Shown: positions 54,905 through 64,000 of the stretch, piece after piece | Position numbering within the stretch: position 1 is the first letter of the stretch | Layout: every line of letters begins with the position of its first letter | NCBI GenBank assembly: GCA_015655585.1 | Contig: JAATEV010000018.1 | Coordinates: forward strand, 1 to 64,000 | Origin: Terriglobales bacterium | GTDB taxonomy: Bacteria; Acidobacteriota; Terriglobia; Terriglobales; Acidobacteriaceae | Direction of reading: 5' to 3' | DNA length: 64,000 nt | Notes under the pieces: generated by a model | Database searches by the model: none | What the model was told of the DNA's origin: nothing | Seen by the model: the letters and a program-made list of their open reading frames with translations, nothing else | Position numbers and translations under genes: made by a program

Positions 54905-55810
54905 ATGGAACTTGGAATCATCGGGCTAGGCAAGATGGGCTTCAATATGGCGGAGCGGCTCCGTCTTGCAGGTCACAAGGTCGTAGGCTTTGATTTCAAT
55001 AAGGATGCGACCGCAAGGCTGACGGCTGCCGGTTCGCTCGGCGTCGATTCTCTCGAAGCCCTGGTCAGCAATCTCTCCGCGCCGCGCGCCATCTGGATCA
55101 TGGTTCCCTCCGGCGATCCCGTCGACCAGACGATCGCCAGGCTTGAGCCCCTCATGCAGAAGGGTGATACGTTCATCGATGGAGGAAACTCCAACTACAA
55201 GGACACGCAGCGCCGTCACGCCCAGGTCACGCAAAAGGGATTCGAATACATCGACTGCGGAACCTCCGGCGGAGTCTGGGGTCTCAAGGAAGGCTACAGC
55301 CTGATGATCGGCGGCGACAAAGCTCCCGTCGAGCGTCTCACCCCGATCTTCGAGGCCCTCGCACCTGCCAAAGCCGAAGGCTGGGGACACGTCGGCCCCT
55401 CCGGCTCCGGCCACTTCGTCAAGATGGTTCACAACGGGATCGAATACGGCCTGATGCAGGCTTACGCGGAGGGCTTCTCCATCCTGAAGGCCAAGACGCC
55501 TCTCGCGCTCGATCTCAACCAGATTGCTCACATCTGGCAGAAGGGTTCCGTCGTGCGTTCCTGGCTCCTTGATCTCACCGCCGAAGCCCTCGACAAGAAC
55601 CCCACGCTGGACGGTCTCGAAGCCTATGTCCCCGACTCCGGCGAAGGCCGCTGGACGGTTACCGAAGCCATCGATCTCAACATCTCCGCTCCAGTCATCA
55701 CCGAGTCCCTCATTCGCCGTCTGCGTTCGCGAGAGGAAAACAACTTCACTGATCGAATGATCTCCATCATGCGTGGTGCTTTTGGCGGCCACGCGGTAAA
55801 GAAATCCTAG
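54905..55810 (+). CDS. gnd: 6-phosphogluconate dehydrogenase, short form
   Basis: Oxidative decarboxylation of 6-phosphogluconate to ribulose-5-P. 301 residues, the short GndA/YqeC-type family, not the ~470-residue E. coli type; NAD preference is common in that group. LGIIGLGKMGFNMAERLRLAGH is the cofactor site. DGGNSNYKDTQRR, GTSGGVWGLKEGYSLMIGG and GSGHFVKMVHNGIEYGLMQ hold the substrate and catalytic Lys/Asn. AGGAAGGG lies upstream of the ATG. zwf follows 79 nt later. Confidence 0.95.
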   Translation: MELGIIGLGKMGFNMAERLRLAGHKVVGFDFNKDATARLTAAGSLGVDSLEALVSNLSAPRAIWIMVPSGDPVDQTIARLEPLMQKGDTFIDGGNSNYKDTQRRHAQVTQKGFEYIDCGTSGGVWGLKEGYSLMIGGDKAPVERLTPIFEALAPAKAEGWGHVGPSGSGHFVKMVHNGIEYGLMQAYAEGFSILKAKTPLALDLNQIAHIWQKGSVVRSWLLDLTAEALDKNPTLDGLEAYVPDSGEGRWTVTEAIDLNISAPVITESLIRRLRSREENNFTDRMISIMRGAFGGHAVKKS

Positions 55811-55889
55811 CTGTTCAAAAAAATCTATCTCCAGCAAAGTCTTGACCGCGCTGTAGAGCCCCAATCAAAGTACGAGAGGTAAATCGACC

Positions 55890-57434
55890 ATGCCGACCAA
55901 AGAAGCAGCCATCACTCCAGCCGGCCAGCAAACCGAGCGCATTCCCGATCCATGCATCGTCGTGATCTTCGGCGCTTCAGGCGATCTCACCAAGCGCAAG
56001 CTGTTGCCCGCGCTCTACCATCTTGAACAAGCCGGTCTGCTGCCGAAGGACTTCGCCGTCGTCGGTGTCGCCCGCAGGCCTCTTGAGAAGACCTTCCCGC
56101 CGGACATGAAGGAAGGCATCATCAGCGGCGGCGGCGTCGAGACCTCCGACCCGAAGCTCGATCCCTTCGTCAGCCGTATCCAGTACCACGCCATGAACTT
56201 CGACGATGCGGCCGGGTACGACTCCCTCAAGAAGACCCTTGCCAATATTGATAAGAAGTTCGGCACCAAGGGCAATCGCCTCTTCTATCTCGCGACTGCG
56301 CCGGAGTACTTCTCCGACATCATCAAGTACCTCGGCGAGCATGGCATGGCCAAGCCTGCCGAGACTGCGGACGGAGGCAAGACCTGGGTCCGCACCATCA
56401 TTGAAAAGCCCTTCGGTCATGATCTGGAATCGGCCAAGGCGCTCAACAATGAAGTCAACAAGGTGTTCGATGAGGACCAGATCTTCCGCATCGATCACTA
56501 TCTCGGCAAAGAGACCGTGCAGAACATCCTGGTCTTCCGCTTCGCCAACGGCATCTTCGAGAACTCCTGGAACCGCAACTTTATCGACCACGTCGAGATC
56601 ACGGCGGCGGAGAGCATCGGCATCGAAGGCCGCGGCCCCTTCTACGAGACCGCCGGAGCCCTGCGCGACGTCATCCAGAATCACGTCATGGAGCTCCTCA
56701 GCTTCGTGGCTATGGAGCCTCCGGTCTCGTTTGAGGCCTCTGCCGTCCGCGCCGAGAAGGTCAAGGTCTGGAAGGCCATTCAGCCCATCCACCCTGCCGA
56801 TACCGTCCGCGGCCAGTATGGCCCCAGCACGGTCGATGGCAAGCAGATCGTGGGATACCGCCAGGAAGACCGTGTCCATCCTCGCTCGCAGACGGAGACC
56901 TATGCCGCCCTGCGCCTTGAGATCGAGAACTGGCGCTGGGCCGGTGTTCCGTTCTACATTCGCGCGGGCAAGCGTCTCGCCAAGCGTGTCACCGAGATCA
57001 CCATCCAGTTCAAGCAGCCTCCTCTGCTGCTCTTCAAGGACGCCGAAGGCAAGGGAGGCGAAGGCATCCGCCCGAACGTCCTCTCCATGCGGATTCAGCC
57101 CGACGAAGGTATCAGCCTCCGCTTTGGCGCAAAGATCCCCGGACCCAGCATGAACATCGGCACAGTGAAGATGGACTTCAGCTACGCAGAGGCCTTCGGC
57201 AAGTCCTCCTCCAATGGATACGAGCGTCTTCTGCTCGACGCCATGCTGGGCGATGGAACCCTGTTTGCCCACCGCGACGGCGTCGAAGCCACCTGGTCGC
57301 TGATTACGCCCATTCTGGAAGCATGGGCGAAGGACCCCATCAAGGAATTGCCCAACTATGCCGCCGGCACCTGGGGCCCTGCAACTGCCGATGCCATGCT
57401 CAAGTCGGATGGCCGCAAGTGGAGCAAACTCTAA
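55890..57434 (+). CDS. zwf: Glucose-6-phosphate 1-dehydrogenase
   Basis: First committed step of the oxidative pentose phosphate path. 514 residues. Cofactor motif VIFGASGDLTKRKLLPALY, substrate and catalytic motif RIDHYLGKETVQN, and structural KPFGHDLESAKALN. GAGAGG is 9 nt before the ATG. It is followed by pgl 37 nt on; the run gnd-zwf-pgl-glk is consistently oriented with small gaps, so an operon is likely. Confidence 0.97.
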   Translation: MPTKEAAITPAGQQTERIPDPCIVVIFGASGDLTKRKLLPALYHLEQAGLLPKDFAVVGVARRPLEKTFPPDMKEGIISGGGVETSDPKLDPFVSRIQYHAMNFDDAAGYDSLKKTLANIDKKFGTKGNRLFYLATAPEYFSDIIKYLGEHGMAKPAETADGGKTWVRTIIEKPFGHDLESAKALNNEVNKVFDEDQIFRIDHYLGKETVQNILVFRFANGIFENSWNRNFIDHVEITAAESIGIEGRGPFYETAGALRDVIQNHVMELLSFVAMEPPVSFEASAVRAEKVKVWKAIQPIHPADTVRGQYGPSTVDGKQIVGYRQEDRVHPRSQTETYAALRLEIENWRWAGVPFYIRAGKRLAKRVTEITIQFKQPPLLLFKDAEGKGGEGIRPNVLSMRIQPDEGISLRFGAKIPGPSMNIGTVKMDFSYAEAFGKSSSNGYERLLLDAMLGDGTLFAHRDGVEATWSLITPILEAWAKDPIKELPNYAAGTWGPATADAMLKSDGRKWSKL

Positions 57435-57471
57435 TCGAAACCCGGAAGTCAAACAGAAACGGACAGAACAC

Positions 57472-58281
57472 ATGCCCCGCCCTGTAACGGTTACATATAG
57501 CGTCTCTCCATCCTCCGCCGCGGTTGCCAGGGCCGCGGCGCAGCTCTTTACCGATGCTGCGGTCAACGCCGTACAGCATAGGGGGACCGCCCGCATCGCC
57601 ATCTCCGGCGGAAATACACCGGAGACCGTCTTCGAGCTTCTGGCCAACCCGGCCCACCCTTTCGTCACGCAGGTGCCTTGGGACAAGCTCGATCTCTACT
57701 GGGTCGACGAGCGCTGCGTCCCGCCGGATCACGCCGAGTCGAACTACTGGATGACCCGCGAGGCCATGCTCTCCAAAGTGCCTCTCGCGGCGGAGCGTAT
57801 TCATCGTATGGAGGGCGAGCTCGATCCGCATGTAGCTGCCGCTCGCTACGAATCGACGATCCGCAACACCTTCAAGCTCGAAGGTGCAGAGACCCCAACC
57901 TTCGATCTCGTGCTTCTAGGCATGGGCGATGACGGCCATACCGCCTCGCTTTTTCCCCATACCGAGGCGCTCGACAACATCACAGATATCGTCATCGCCA
58001 ACCATGTGCTCCAGAAGGAGACGTGGCGCGTCACCCTGACCTTCCCCGTCATCAACCAGGGCCGTCAGGTCGCCTTCCTCATCGAAGGCGCTGGGAAAGC
58101 CCAGGTTCTGCACGATGTCTTTACAGGCCCCTATCAGCCCGAGGTCTTCCCCTCGCAGCTCATTCGCCCCGCCAGCGGTCAGTTGACCCTCCTGCTCGAT
58201 GCAGCGGCCGCGTCCAAGCTTCCCGTCCCCTCCGGGGCAAGCCCTGCGGAGCCCTATATCGGCTCTCTGGAACTCGCCTAA
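57472..58281 (+). CDS. pgl: 6-phosphogluconolactonase
   Basis: Hydrolyses 6-phosphogluconolactone. 269 residues in the DevB/Pgl family: IAISGGNTPETVFELLA, LDLYWVDERCVPPDHAESNY, and VLLGMGDDGHTASLFPHTE with the conserved His. The ATG at 57472 is the first after the zwf stop; a longer frame runs into zwf and is rejected. Its stop is immediately followed by the glk ATG with no gap, so translation is coupled. Confidence 0.95.
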   Translation: MPRPVTVTYSVSPSSAAVARAAAQLFTDAAVNAVQHRGTARIAISGGNTPETVFELLANPAHPFVTQVPWDKLDLYWVDERCVPPDHAESNYWMTREAMLSKVPLAAERIHRMEGELDPHVAAARYESTIRNTFKLEGAETPTFDLVLLGMGDDGHTASLFPHTEALDNITDIVIANHVLQKETWRVTLTFPVINQGRQVAFLIEGAGKAQVLHDVFTGPYQPEVFPSQLIRPASGQLTLLLDAAAASKLPVPSGASPAEPYIGSLELA

Positions 58282-59331
58282 ATGATCCTCGCCGGGGACG
58301 TCGGTGGAACCAAGGTTCATCTTGCGCTCTATGATTTCTCCGGCGGACGTCTGCAAACGATCCGCGATCAGAAGTTCCCAGCGCACGACTTCGGAAGTCT
58401 CGACGAGGTCGTGCACCAGTTCCTCGGCTCCTCTGGGTCAAATGCATCCACAAAAGATGCGATCCTCGCAGCATGTTTCGGCTGTCCCGGTCCCGTCCGC
58501 GATGGGCGTCTTAAACTCACGAATCTTCCCTGGACGCTGGATGAGCGCGAGCTGGTCAAATCGCTCGCTATCCCGCACATCTTCCTCATCAATGATCTCG
58601 AAGCCAACGGCTACGGCATCCCCGAGCTGACCTCGGACAAGCTCTTCACGCTTCACCCCGGAGACCCCGATGCGGTAGGCCACGCCGGTCTGATCTCCGC
58701 CGGAACCGGGCTCGGCGAGGCTCTCCTCATCTGGGACGGCAAGAAGCATCGGCCTCTTCCCTCCGAAGGCGGCCACTGCGACTTCTCTGCCCGTACCGAC
58801 CGTGAGATTGCGCTTCTCGAATACCTTCGCAAGTCGCTCGACGGCCGCGTAAGCTGGGAGCGTGTCGTCTCCGGCATCGGCATCAAGAATATCTACACGT
58901 TCCTTCGCGACGTCGAGAAGATCAACGAGCCCGGCTGGCTGCACGACCGAATGCTCACCGAAGATCCCAACGCCGTGATCGGAGCCTGTGCGGAAGATGG
59001 CTCCAGCGCGCTCTGCTTCGAGACCATGAAGCTCTTCGCCGCAGCCTACGGGGCGGAGGCTGGCAACATCGCCCTCAAAGTCTTGGCGATGGGAGGAATC
59101 TACCTGGGCGGAGGCATCGCTCCCAAGTCCCTCAAGACGCTCCAGAATGGAGCGTTCATTCAGGCATTCCTCGATAAGGGCCGCCTCTCCGCGCTGCTTC
59201 AGGCCATCCCTGTCCGGGTCATCCTCGACGACAACTGCGCACTGCTCGGGGCTGCTGGCTATGCGGAAAATCAGGTGGCGCATCTCTCCGGCTACTCCCT
59301 CCGTGCCGCCTCCGTCCAACCCCAGCCCTGA
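58282..59331 (+). CDS. glk: Glucokinase
   Basis: ATP-dependent glucose phosphorylation. 349 residues, Glk rather than ROK type: MILAGDVGGTKVHLALYDF in the first phosphate loop, AACFGCPGPV, LINDLEANGYG with the catalytic Asp, GTGLGEALL, and PSEGGHCDFSARTDRE. The zero-base junction with pgl implies co-expression. It supplies glucose-6-P for zwf; together with the GH15 enzyme it closes a path from glucan to pentose phosphate. Confidence 0.95.
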   Translation: MILAGDVGGTKVHLALYDFSGGRLQTIRDQKFPAHDFGSLDEVVHQFLGSSGSNASTKDAILAACFGCPGPVRDGRLKLTNLPWTLDERELVKSLAIPHIFLINDLEANGYGIPELTSDKLFTLHPGDPDAVGHAGLISAGTGLGEALLIWDGKKHRPLPSEGGHCDFSARTDREIALLEYLRKSLDGRVSWERVVSGIGIKNIYTFLRDVEKINEPGWLHDRMLTEDPNAVIGACAEDGSSALCFETMKLFAAAYGAEAGNIALKVLAMGGIYLGGGIAPKSLKTLQNGAFIQAFLDKGRLSALLQAIPVRVILDDNCALLGAAGYAENQVAHLSGYSLRAASVQPQP

Positions 59332-59397
59332 TCCTTTCCCAGGGCTGCGGCCTCTCATCAGGATAAGAACGCATTATCATGAGTCGAGGCCCTCTGA

Positions 59398-62103
59398 ATG
59401 TCGGTTCGTTCCACGCTTCTTCTTCTCGCTCTTCTCGTCCTTTCTTCGTTCCATCCAGCACAGGCCCAGCGGCTTCCATCGGGTGTCCATCCCGACTCCT
59501 ACAAGCTTACCCTCACTCCCGATCTCGCCTCCGCCACATTTACCGGCAGCGAAACCATCGACGTAGTTCTGGACGCGCCCAGCAGAACGATCACGCTCAA
59601 CGCCGCCGAGATTAAGTTCATCGCCGTAAAGGCGTACACCCTGCCCATAGCGGCCTACAACTACGGCAAGCTGGGCTCCCAGCCCGTTGCGCTTCGTCCC
59701 ATCGACTCAGACAAGCATCCGCAGACCGCCTCCGTCACGCTCGACACCGCGAAAGAGCAAGCGACCTTCACCTTCCCCAACGAACTCCCCGTCGGAAGAG
59801 TGACGCTCGCTATCCAATACACAGGTATCCTCAACGACAAGCTCCGCGGCTTTTATCTCTCCAAAACCAAAGCCCGCAACTACGCTGTCACCCAGTTCGA
59901 ACCAACCGACGCGCGCCGCGCCTACCCCGGCTTCGACGAGCCCGCCCTCAAGGCGACCTTCGACATCACCCTCATCGTCGACAAGGCCGACACCGCCATC
60001 TCCAACACCAACATCGTCTCGGACACCCCCGGCCCGGTCGCCGGAAAGCACACCATCCACTTCGCCACCACGCCGAAGATGTCCACCTATCTCGTAGCGT
60101 TTCTCGTCGGCGACTTCAAGTGCGCGGAAGACAAGTCCGACGGAGTGCCCATCCGCGCCTGCTCGACTCCCGATAAGGTCGGCCTCACGCACTTTGCCTT
60201 GGACGCGGCGAAGTACGTTCTCCACTATTACGACAGCTACTTCGGCATCAAATACCCCATGCCGAAGCTCGATATGGTCGCCCTGCCCGACTTCGAGGCT
60301 GGAGCCATGGAAAACTTCGGCTGCATCACCTATCGCGAGACCGACTTCCTCGTCGATTCGAAGTACGGCCCCATCCCCGCGAAGAAGCGCGTAGCTATCG
60401 TCGTAGCGCATGAGATGGCGCACCAATGGTTCGGAGACATGGTCACCATGCAGTGGTGGAACAATCTCTGGCTCAACGAGGGCTTCGCCACCTGGATGGA
60501 GGCGAAGCCCGTCACGCAATGGCATCCCGAGTGGAAGTTCCCCGAGGACGTAGCCGAGACCCTTGACGAAACGCTGAACCTCGACGCGCAGAGCACCACC
60601 CACGCCATCCGCGCACAAGCCGAAACCCCGGACCAGATCAACGAGCTCTTCGACGGCATCTCCTACGGCAAAGCAGGCGCAGTGCTCGACATGGTCGAGA
60701 ACTATCTAGGCGAAGAAACTTTCCGTCAGGGCGTCCACAACTATCTGCAAGCGCACATGTACGCCAATGCAACGGCGGAAGATTTCTGGAACGCGCAAAC
60801 AAAGAACAGCCATCTTCCCGTGGACAGAATCATGTCCAGCTTCGTCATCCAGCCGGGAGTTCCCCTGCTTACGCTCGCAGAAAGACACGCGGATACCGTG
60901 CCTGCCACGCAGAGCCGCTTCTTCCTCTCCGAGGCTGAGCGCAACCGGCCCCTCAGCAACCTCGTGCCGCAGTGGTCCATTCCCGTCTGCATCAAAACCA
61001 GCAACCAACCCATCTGCCGTGCGTTCAACTTCGACGAGTCCACAAGCAGCCTGCCCCTCCACGCAGACCTTACGATTCCAGCCGATGCACCCACGCCCTT
61101 CCTCTACATCAACGCAGCGAACAAGGGATACTACCGAACCGCGTACACTCCATCGCAGTTCAAGGCCATCCTCCCTCTGGCCGAGTCCTCCCTCACCGCA
61201 ACCGAGCGCATCGGCCTGCTGGGCGATCGCTTCGCTCTCGTGCGCTCCGGCCAAAGCACCGTCGCCGACTATCTGAACCTCGTACTCGCCTTCAAGCAGG
61301 ACCCCTCCTCGACTCTTCTGGAAGCTGCCCGCAAGCAGTTAGAAAAGATCAACTCCGATATCGCCACCGAAGAAGACCGCAACCTTCTGGCCGCCGTCAT
61401 TCGCCAGCAGTTCGGCCCGGTGTATAAGGCGTTGGGCGAGCCGCGCAAAGCCGAGTCCTACGACCGTCAACAACTGCGCGGCACCCTCATGCAATTGCTA
61501 GGCGCCGCAAAAGATCCCGCCGTCCTCGCACAGGCCAGGCAGATCACGGATCAGATCTACTCCGCTCGCAGCAATAAAAATTTAGATCCGGCATTGGCAG
61601 ATGCCGCCGTGATGGTGACCACAAACAACGGAGACGCCGCCCTCTACGAAAAGCTACTGGCCGCAAGCAAAGACGCAGCCAACCCGGGTCAACAGACCGA
61701 TGCCCTGCACGACCTCGCCCGCTTTCGCAATCCAGCGCTGGTCACGCGCACGCTCGACTACACGGTCTCGGGTCAGGTTCGCAATCAGGATAGCTGGACC
61801 ATCTTCGTGGCTCTCCTCCGCGACCGCGAGACACGCGACCAGACCTGGTCCTACATCAAGACAAACTGGCCGCAGGTCCACGCTCAGTTCACGACGAATT
61901 CAGGAGTCCGCGTCGTCGCAGCCACCGGATACTTCTGCAGCGCATCTCAGCGCGACGATGTAGCCGGCTTCTTCGCCACTCATAAGGTAGACGCCTCCGA
62001 GCGCACACTGGCCAAAGCTATCGATAACATCAATGACTGCATCCAGACGCGCGCAACGCAGGAGCCTGCCCTGCACCAGTGGCTTCTCACCCAACCCAAA
62101 TAG
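59398..62103 (+). CDS. M1 family aminopeptidase, exported
   Basis: 901 residues with a signal peptide (LLLLALLVLSSFHPAQA). N-terminal beta domain (~25-220), then catalytic gluzincin domain with GAMENFG at 302 and the zinc site H338-E339-H342...E361 (VVAHEMAHQWFGDM, NLWLNEGFATWME). A helical ERAP1-like C-terminal half runs from ~560. It trims N-terminal residues from peptides, probably in the periplasm or outside. CGAGG precedes the ATG. It is separated from glk by 66 nt and functionally unrelated. Confidence 0.95.
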   Translation: MSVRSTLLLLALLVLSSFHPAQAQRLPSGVHPDSYKLTLTPDLASATFTGSETIDVVLDAPSRTITLNAAEIKFIAVKAYTLPIAAYNYGKLGSQPVALRPIDSDKHPQTASVTLDTAKEQATFTFPNELPVGRVTLAIQYTGILNDKLRGFYLSKTKARNYAVTQFEPTDARRAYPGFDEPALKATFDITLIVDKADTAISNTNIVSDTPGPVAGKHTIHFATTPKMSTYLVAFLVGDFKCAEDKSDGVPIRACSTPDKVGLTHFALDAAKYVLHYYDSYFGIKYPMPKLDMVALPDFEAGAMENFGCITYRETDFLVDSKYGPIPAKKRVAIVVAHEMAHQWFGDMVTMQWWNNLWLNEGFATWMEAKPVTQWHPEWKFPEDVAETLDETLNLDAQSTTHAIRAQAETPDQINELFDGISYGKAGAVLDMVENYLGEETFRQGVHNYLQAHMYANATAEDFWNAQTKNSHLPVDRIMSSFVIQPGVPLLTLAERHADTVPATQSRFFLSEAERNRPLSNLVPQWSIPVCIKTSNQPICRAFNFDESTSSLPLHADLTIPADAPTPFLYINAANKGYYRTAYTPSQFKAILPLAESSLTATERIGLLGDRFALVRSGQSTVADYLNLVLAFKQDPSSTLLEAARKQLEKINSDIATEEDRNLLAAVIRQQFGPVYKALGEPRKAESYDRQQLRGTLMQLLGAAKDPAVLAQARQITDQIYSARSNKNLDPALADAAVMVTTNNGDAALYEKLLAASKDAANPGQQTDALHDLARFRNPALVTRTLDYTVSGQVRNQDSWTIFVALLRDRETRDQTWSYIKTNWPQVHAQFTTNSGVRVVAATGYFCSASQRDDVAGFFATHKVDASERTLAKAIDNINDCIQTRATQEPALHQWLLTQPK

Positions 62104-62110
62104 TGGAGGA

Positions 62111-62386
62111 TTACATAATCCTGAAGCGTTCCCGCATCAGTCGCTGAAAGCGCGGCCGCCATATCAGGTCATACGCCAGCTCTTTGTCGGGGAACATCGT
62201 CAGCGCAGCTCGTCGCGTATCGGCGATCATCTGCGAGGCCTCGTCAATCGTCAGCGAGCCGTCCTGGGCAATCACCTGCATCGCCATGTTCATCATGAAC
62301 TGCATCCGGCGAATCAGCTTCTGCTCCTCCGCCTTCTCTTCCATGCTCACTACGACAACCTCGGCCTTCGTCTCGTTCAACTCCAT
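62111..62386 (-). CDS. Small acidic protein of unknown function (91 aa)
   Basis: Perfect AGGAGG, 7 nt before the ATG at 62386. The product (MELNETKAEVVVVSMEEKAE then mostly helical, RRMQFMMNMAMQVIAQDGSL, ending RPRFQRLMRERFRIM) is soluble. IAQDGSLTIDEASQMIADTR has the spacing of an EF-hand-like acidic helix-loop, but the loop is too short to call calcium binding. No family recognised. It is convergent with the aminopeptidase and lies just downstream of comEC. Confidence 0.7.
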   Translation of the reverse strand: MELNETKAEVVVVSMEEKAEEQKLIRRMQFMMNMAMQVIAQDGSLTIDEASQMIADTRRAALTMFPDKELAYDLIWRPRFQRLMRERFRIM

Positions 62387-62428
62387 CGAAAATCCTCCTC
62401 GATCCCAGTCATCCGTTCCCACGCCGAT

Positions 62429-64000
62429 CTACTCTTCATTCGATGCATCCATCACTTCCCGGATGCCGCCCTCCCGGTCCATCAGAAACGTAGTCAGGCC
62501 AAACTCATCCGTTCGGTACAGCCTAGTACCAGCCTCAGCGATTCGCTGAATAACTTCGTAGCGGGGGTGCCCAAATGTATTCCCCTTGCCCACCGAGATC
62601 ACCGCATCCCTAGGAGCTGCCGCCCTCAGAAACTCCTGCGTCGTAGAGGTCTTGCTGCCATGGTGCCCCACCTTCAGCAGCGTCACCGCGGAGACGCGCC
62701 CATGCGCCAGCATGGCGTATTCACTCGGAGCCTCCGCGTCTCCCTCCAGCAGAGCGGACGCCTCGCCATACTGCACCCGCATCGCCAGCGAATCGTTATT
62801 GCCCGGAACTCCGGCATTCCTGTATTCAGCTTCAGGAGCCAGTATCGAAACCATCGTCCCGTCCCAGGGAATCTGCGCGCCCGCATGGAGATGCCGCACC
62901 ACAACGCCAAGCTGACCAGCCTCCGCCAGCAACGCTCGATACGTCTCCGAATCCGGATCGATGCTCACCCATAGCTCTCTCGGCCTGAAGTTCCGCAGCA
63001 CCGCAGGCATCCCGCTCATATGGTCGCTGTGCGCGTGCGTCAACACCACCACATCCAGCCGCCGAAACCGCCGAGACCACAGGTAAGGCGAGACCACCTC
63101 CTCGCCAACATCAAACCGGCTCGTGGCCTCCGCCGCTTCGGTAACGCCTCCCACCGGCCCTCCCGCGTCAACCAGCATCGTCCCTCCACGCGGCCCCACC
63201 AGAAAGATCGAGTCGCCCTGCCCCACATCCATCGCTGTAATCTCCATCGCCCCCGCAGAGAGCGCCGGCCTCTCCGGCCAAAGCACCATCACAGCCACAG
63301 CCGGCAACACCAGCACAGCCGCCCACGCCCATCCACGCGAACGCCGCACCGCCCAGCAGCAGAAAACCCATCCACCCAGAGCTAGCAGGCCCACCCACCA
63401 CATCGGCCCGGGAACCCTCATGTCAGCCGCGTGAAGAGCGCTCGCGCGTCCAATCACGCTGGTCGTCCCGTGCAGCATCAAAGCGGTCGCAGCCCCCGGC
63501 AGCATCGCCGCCCACGGGCTTATCAACGCGCCGCAGAACATCACCACCGCCATCGGAGCCAGCAGCGCAACCAGAGGAACGGCCAGCATGTTGGTCGGAA
63601 CGGCCAGCATCGTCACACGATGGAAGTACAGCGCCATCGGCAGCACCATCACCATCTCTACCACCACGCCCACCACACTCAACTCCACAACCACCAGCAC
63701 AAAACGCACCACCATCGCAGGAAGATTCCTCAGCCACCGCCCCCAGCGATTAGCCAGCAACTCCCCCCACATCCGCAACATCGCCCGAAACTGCGCCACC
63801 CGCGGCGGAAATCCAAAGTCCCTCCATCGCTCATCCATCTTGCTGGCCGCTTCCAGATAAGGCAGAAAACTCCGCTCTCCCAACGGCACCGCAATCCCTC
63901 CAATGGCCAGAATCGCCAGAAACGTCATCTGAAAACTGGCCTCAAACAATGCCTCCGGCGACCAAACCAGCGCCCCCAGAGCCGCCGCTCCCAGCGCATT
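62429..64000 (-). CDS. comEC: ComEC/Rec2 DNA-uptake channel protein, 5' end outside the window
   Basis: Open to the window edge, so only the C-terminal ~523 residues are seen; no start codon is present. The visible part has the Competence-domain helices (FEASFQMTFLAILAIGGIAVPL, MLAVPTNMLAVPLVALLAPM) and then a metallo-beta-lactamase domain (TAMDVGQGDSIFLVGPRGG, VVLTHAHSDHMSGMP, LKVGHHGSKTSTT). The channel imports single-stranded DNA in natural transformation; the nuclease-like domain may degrade the other strand. Complete length cannot be judged. Confidence 0.93.
   Translation of the reverse strand, partial: NALGAAALGALVWSPEALFEASFQMTFLAILAIGGIAVPLGERSFLPYLEAASKMDERWRDFGFPPRVAQFRAMLRMWGELLANRWGRWLRNLPAMVVRFVLVVVELSVVGVVVEMVMVLPMALYFHRVTMLAVPTNMLAVPLVALLAPMAVVMFCGALISPWAAMLPGAATALMLHGTTSVIGRASALHAADMRVPGPMWWVGLLALGGWVFCCWAVRRSRGWAWAAVLVLPAVAVMVLWPERPALSAGAMEITAMDVGQGDSIFLVGPRGGTMLVDAGGPVGGVTEAAEATSRFDVGEEVVSPYLWSRRFRRLDVVVLTHAHSDHMSGMPAVLRNFRPRELWVSIDPDSETYRALLAEAGQLGVVVRHLHAGAQIPWDGTMVSILAPEAEYRNAGVPGNNDSLAMRVQYGEASALLEGDAEAPSEYAMLAHGRVSAVTLLKVGHHGSKTSTTQEFLRAAAPRDAVISVGKGNTFGHPRYEVIQRIAEAGTRLYRTDEFGLTTFLMDREGGIREVMDASNEE

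Overview
The window looks like a chromosomal segment of an acidobacterium of the Terriglobales type (Terriglobus, Granulicella, Edaphobacter and relatives). This rests on family content: a VWFA-related acidobacterial protein, a Soli TIGR03435 protein, a PEP-CTERM protein, a PmoA-like DUF6807 protein beside a Tat-exported Gfo/Idh/MocA oxidoreductase, an alpha-E / circularly permuted ATP-grasp / transglutaminase operon, many lineage-specific secreted proteins, and palindromic intergenic repeats. No transposase, integrase, rRNA operon or CRISPR array was seen. The genus call is an inference.

Layout. 1-690: three near-identical tandem genes for 58-residue exported peptides. 1.1-5.6 kb: infC (apparently with an AUU start), a VOC protein, a receiver protein with a histone H1-like tail facing a small lone DHp-like protein, tRNA-Leu(CAG), and trpC-trpF. 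5.6-8.8 kb: a His-rich mini-protein, a lipoprotein parvulin, a PEP-CTERM protein and a Gly-rich secreted protein. 8.9-17.5 kb: DinB, prolyl oligopeptidase, a VWFA protein flanked by inverted repeat elements, BON-LysM, DUF937, RidA, MsrB, L28, TIGR03435 and orphan secreted proteins. 17.5-25.6 kb: fused pabB-pabC, an Ntn acylase, a FucP-type sugar porter, and the oxidoreductase/DUF6807 pair. 26-38.2 kb: YraN, the dTDP-rhamnose genes rfbB-rfbA-rfbD and divergent rfbC (with an orphan gene inserted among them), an initiating sugar transferase, a DciA-like protein, gatC-gatA and a large SLBB export protein. 38.4-39.9 kb: a YeiH-type putative sulfate exporter behind a 35-residue membrane mini-protein and a 17-residue leader peptide ending Cys-Cys-Cys. 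40-45.3 kb: the ATP-grasp/alpha-E/acyltransferase/transglutaminase operon. 45.5-48.5 kb: typA and superoxide dismutase. 48.7-59.3 kb: a carbon island (GH15 glucoamylase, transketolase, RpiB, Gnd, Zwf, Pgl, glucokinase). 59.4-64 kb: an M1 aminopeptidase, a small protein, and the 3' part of comEC running off the window.

How the parts fit. The carbon island would release glucose from alpha-glucans, phosphorylate it and pass it through the whole oxidative pentose phosphate branch. The rfb genes, sugar transferase and SLBB protein point to surface polysaccharide. The most distinctive region is the YeiH locus: a strong -10 box lies almost directly upstream of a Cys-tailed micro-ORF, followed by a structured leader, a membrane mini-protein and the exporter. 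This architecture suggests cysteine-sensing translational or transcriptional control. Other notable items are the peptide array at 1-690, the receiver with an H1-like tail, and three families of dispersed intergenic repeats.
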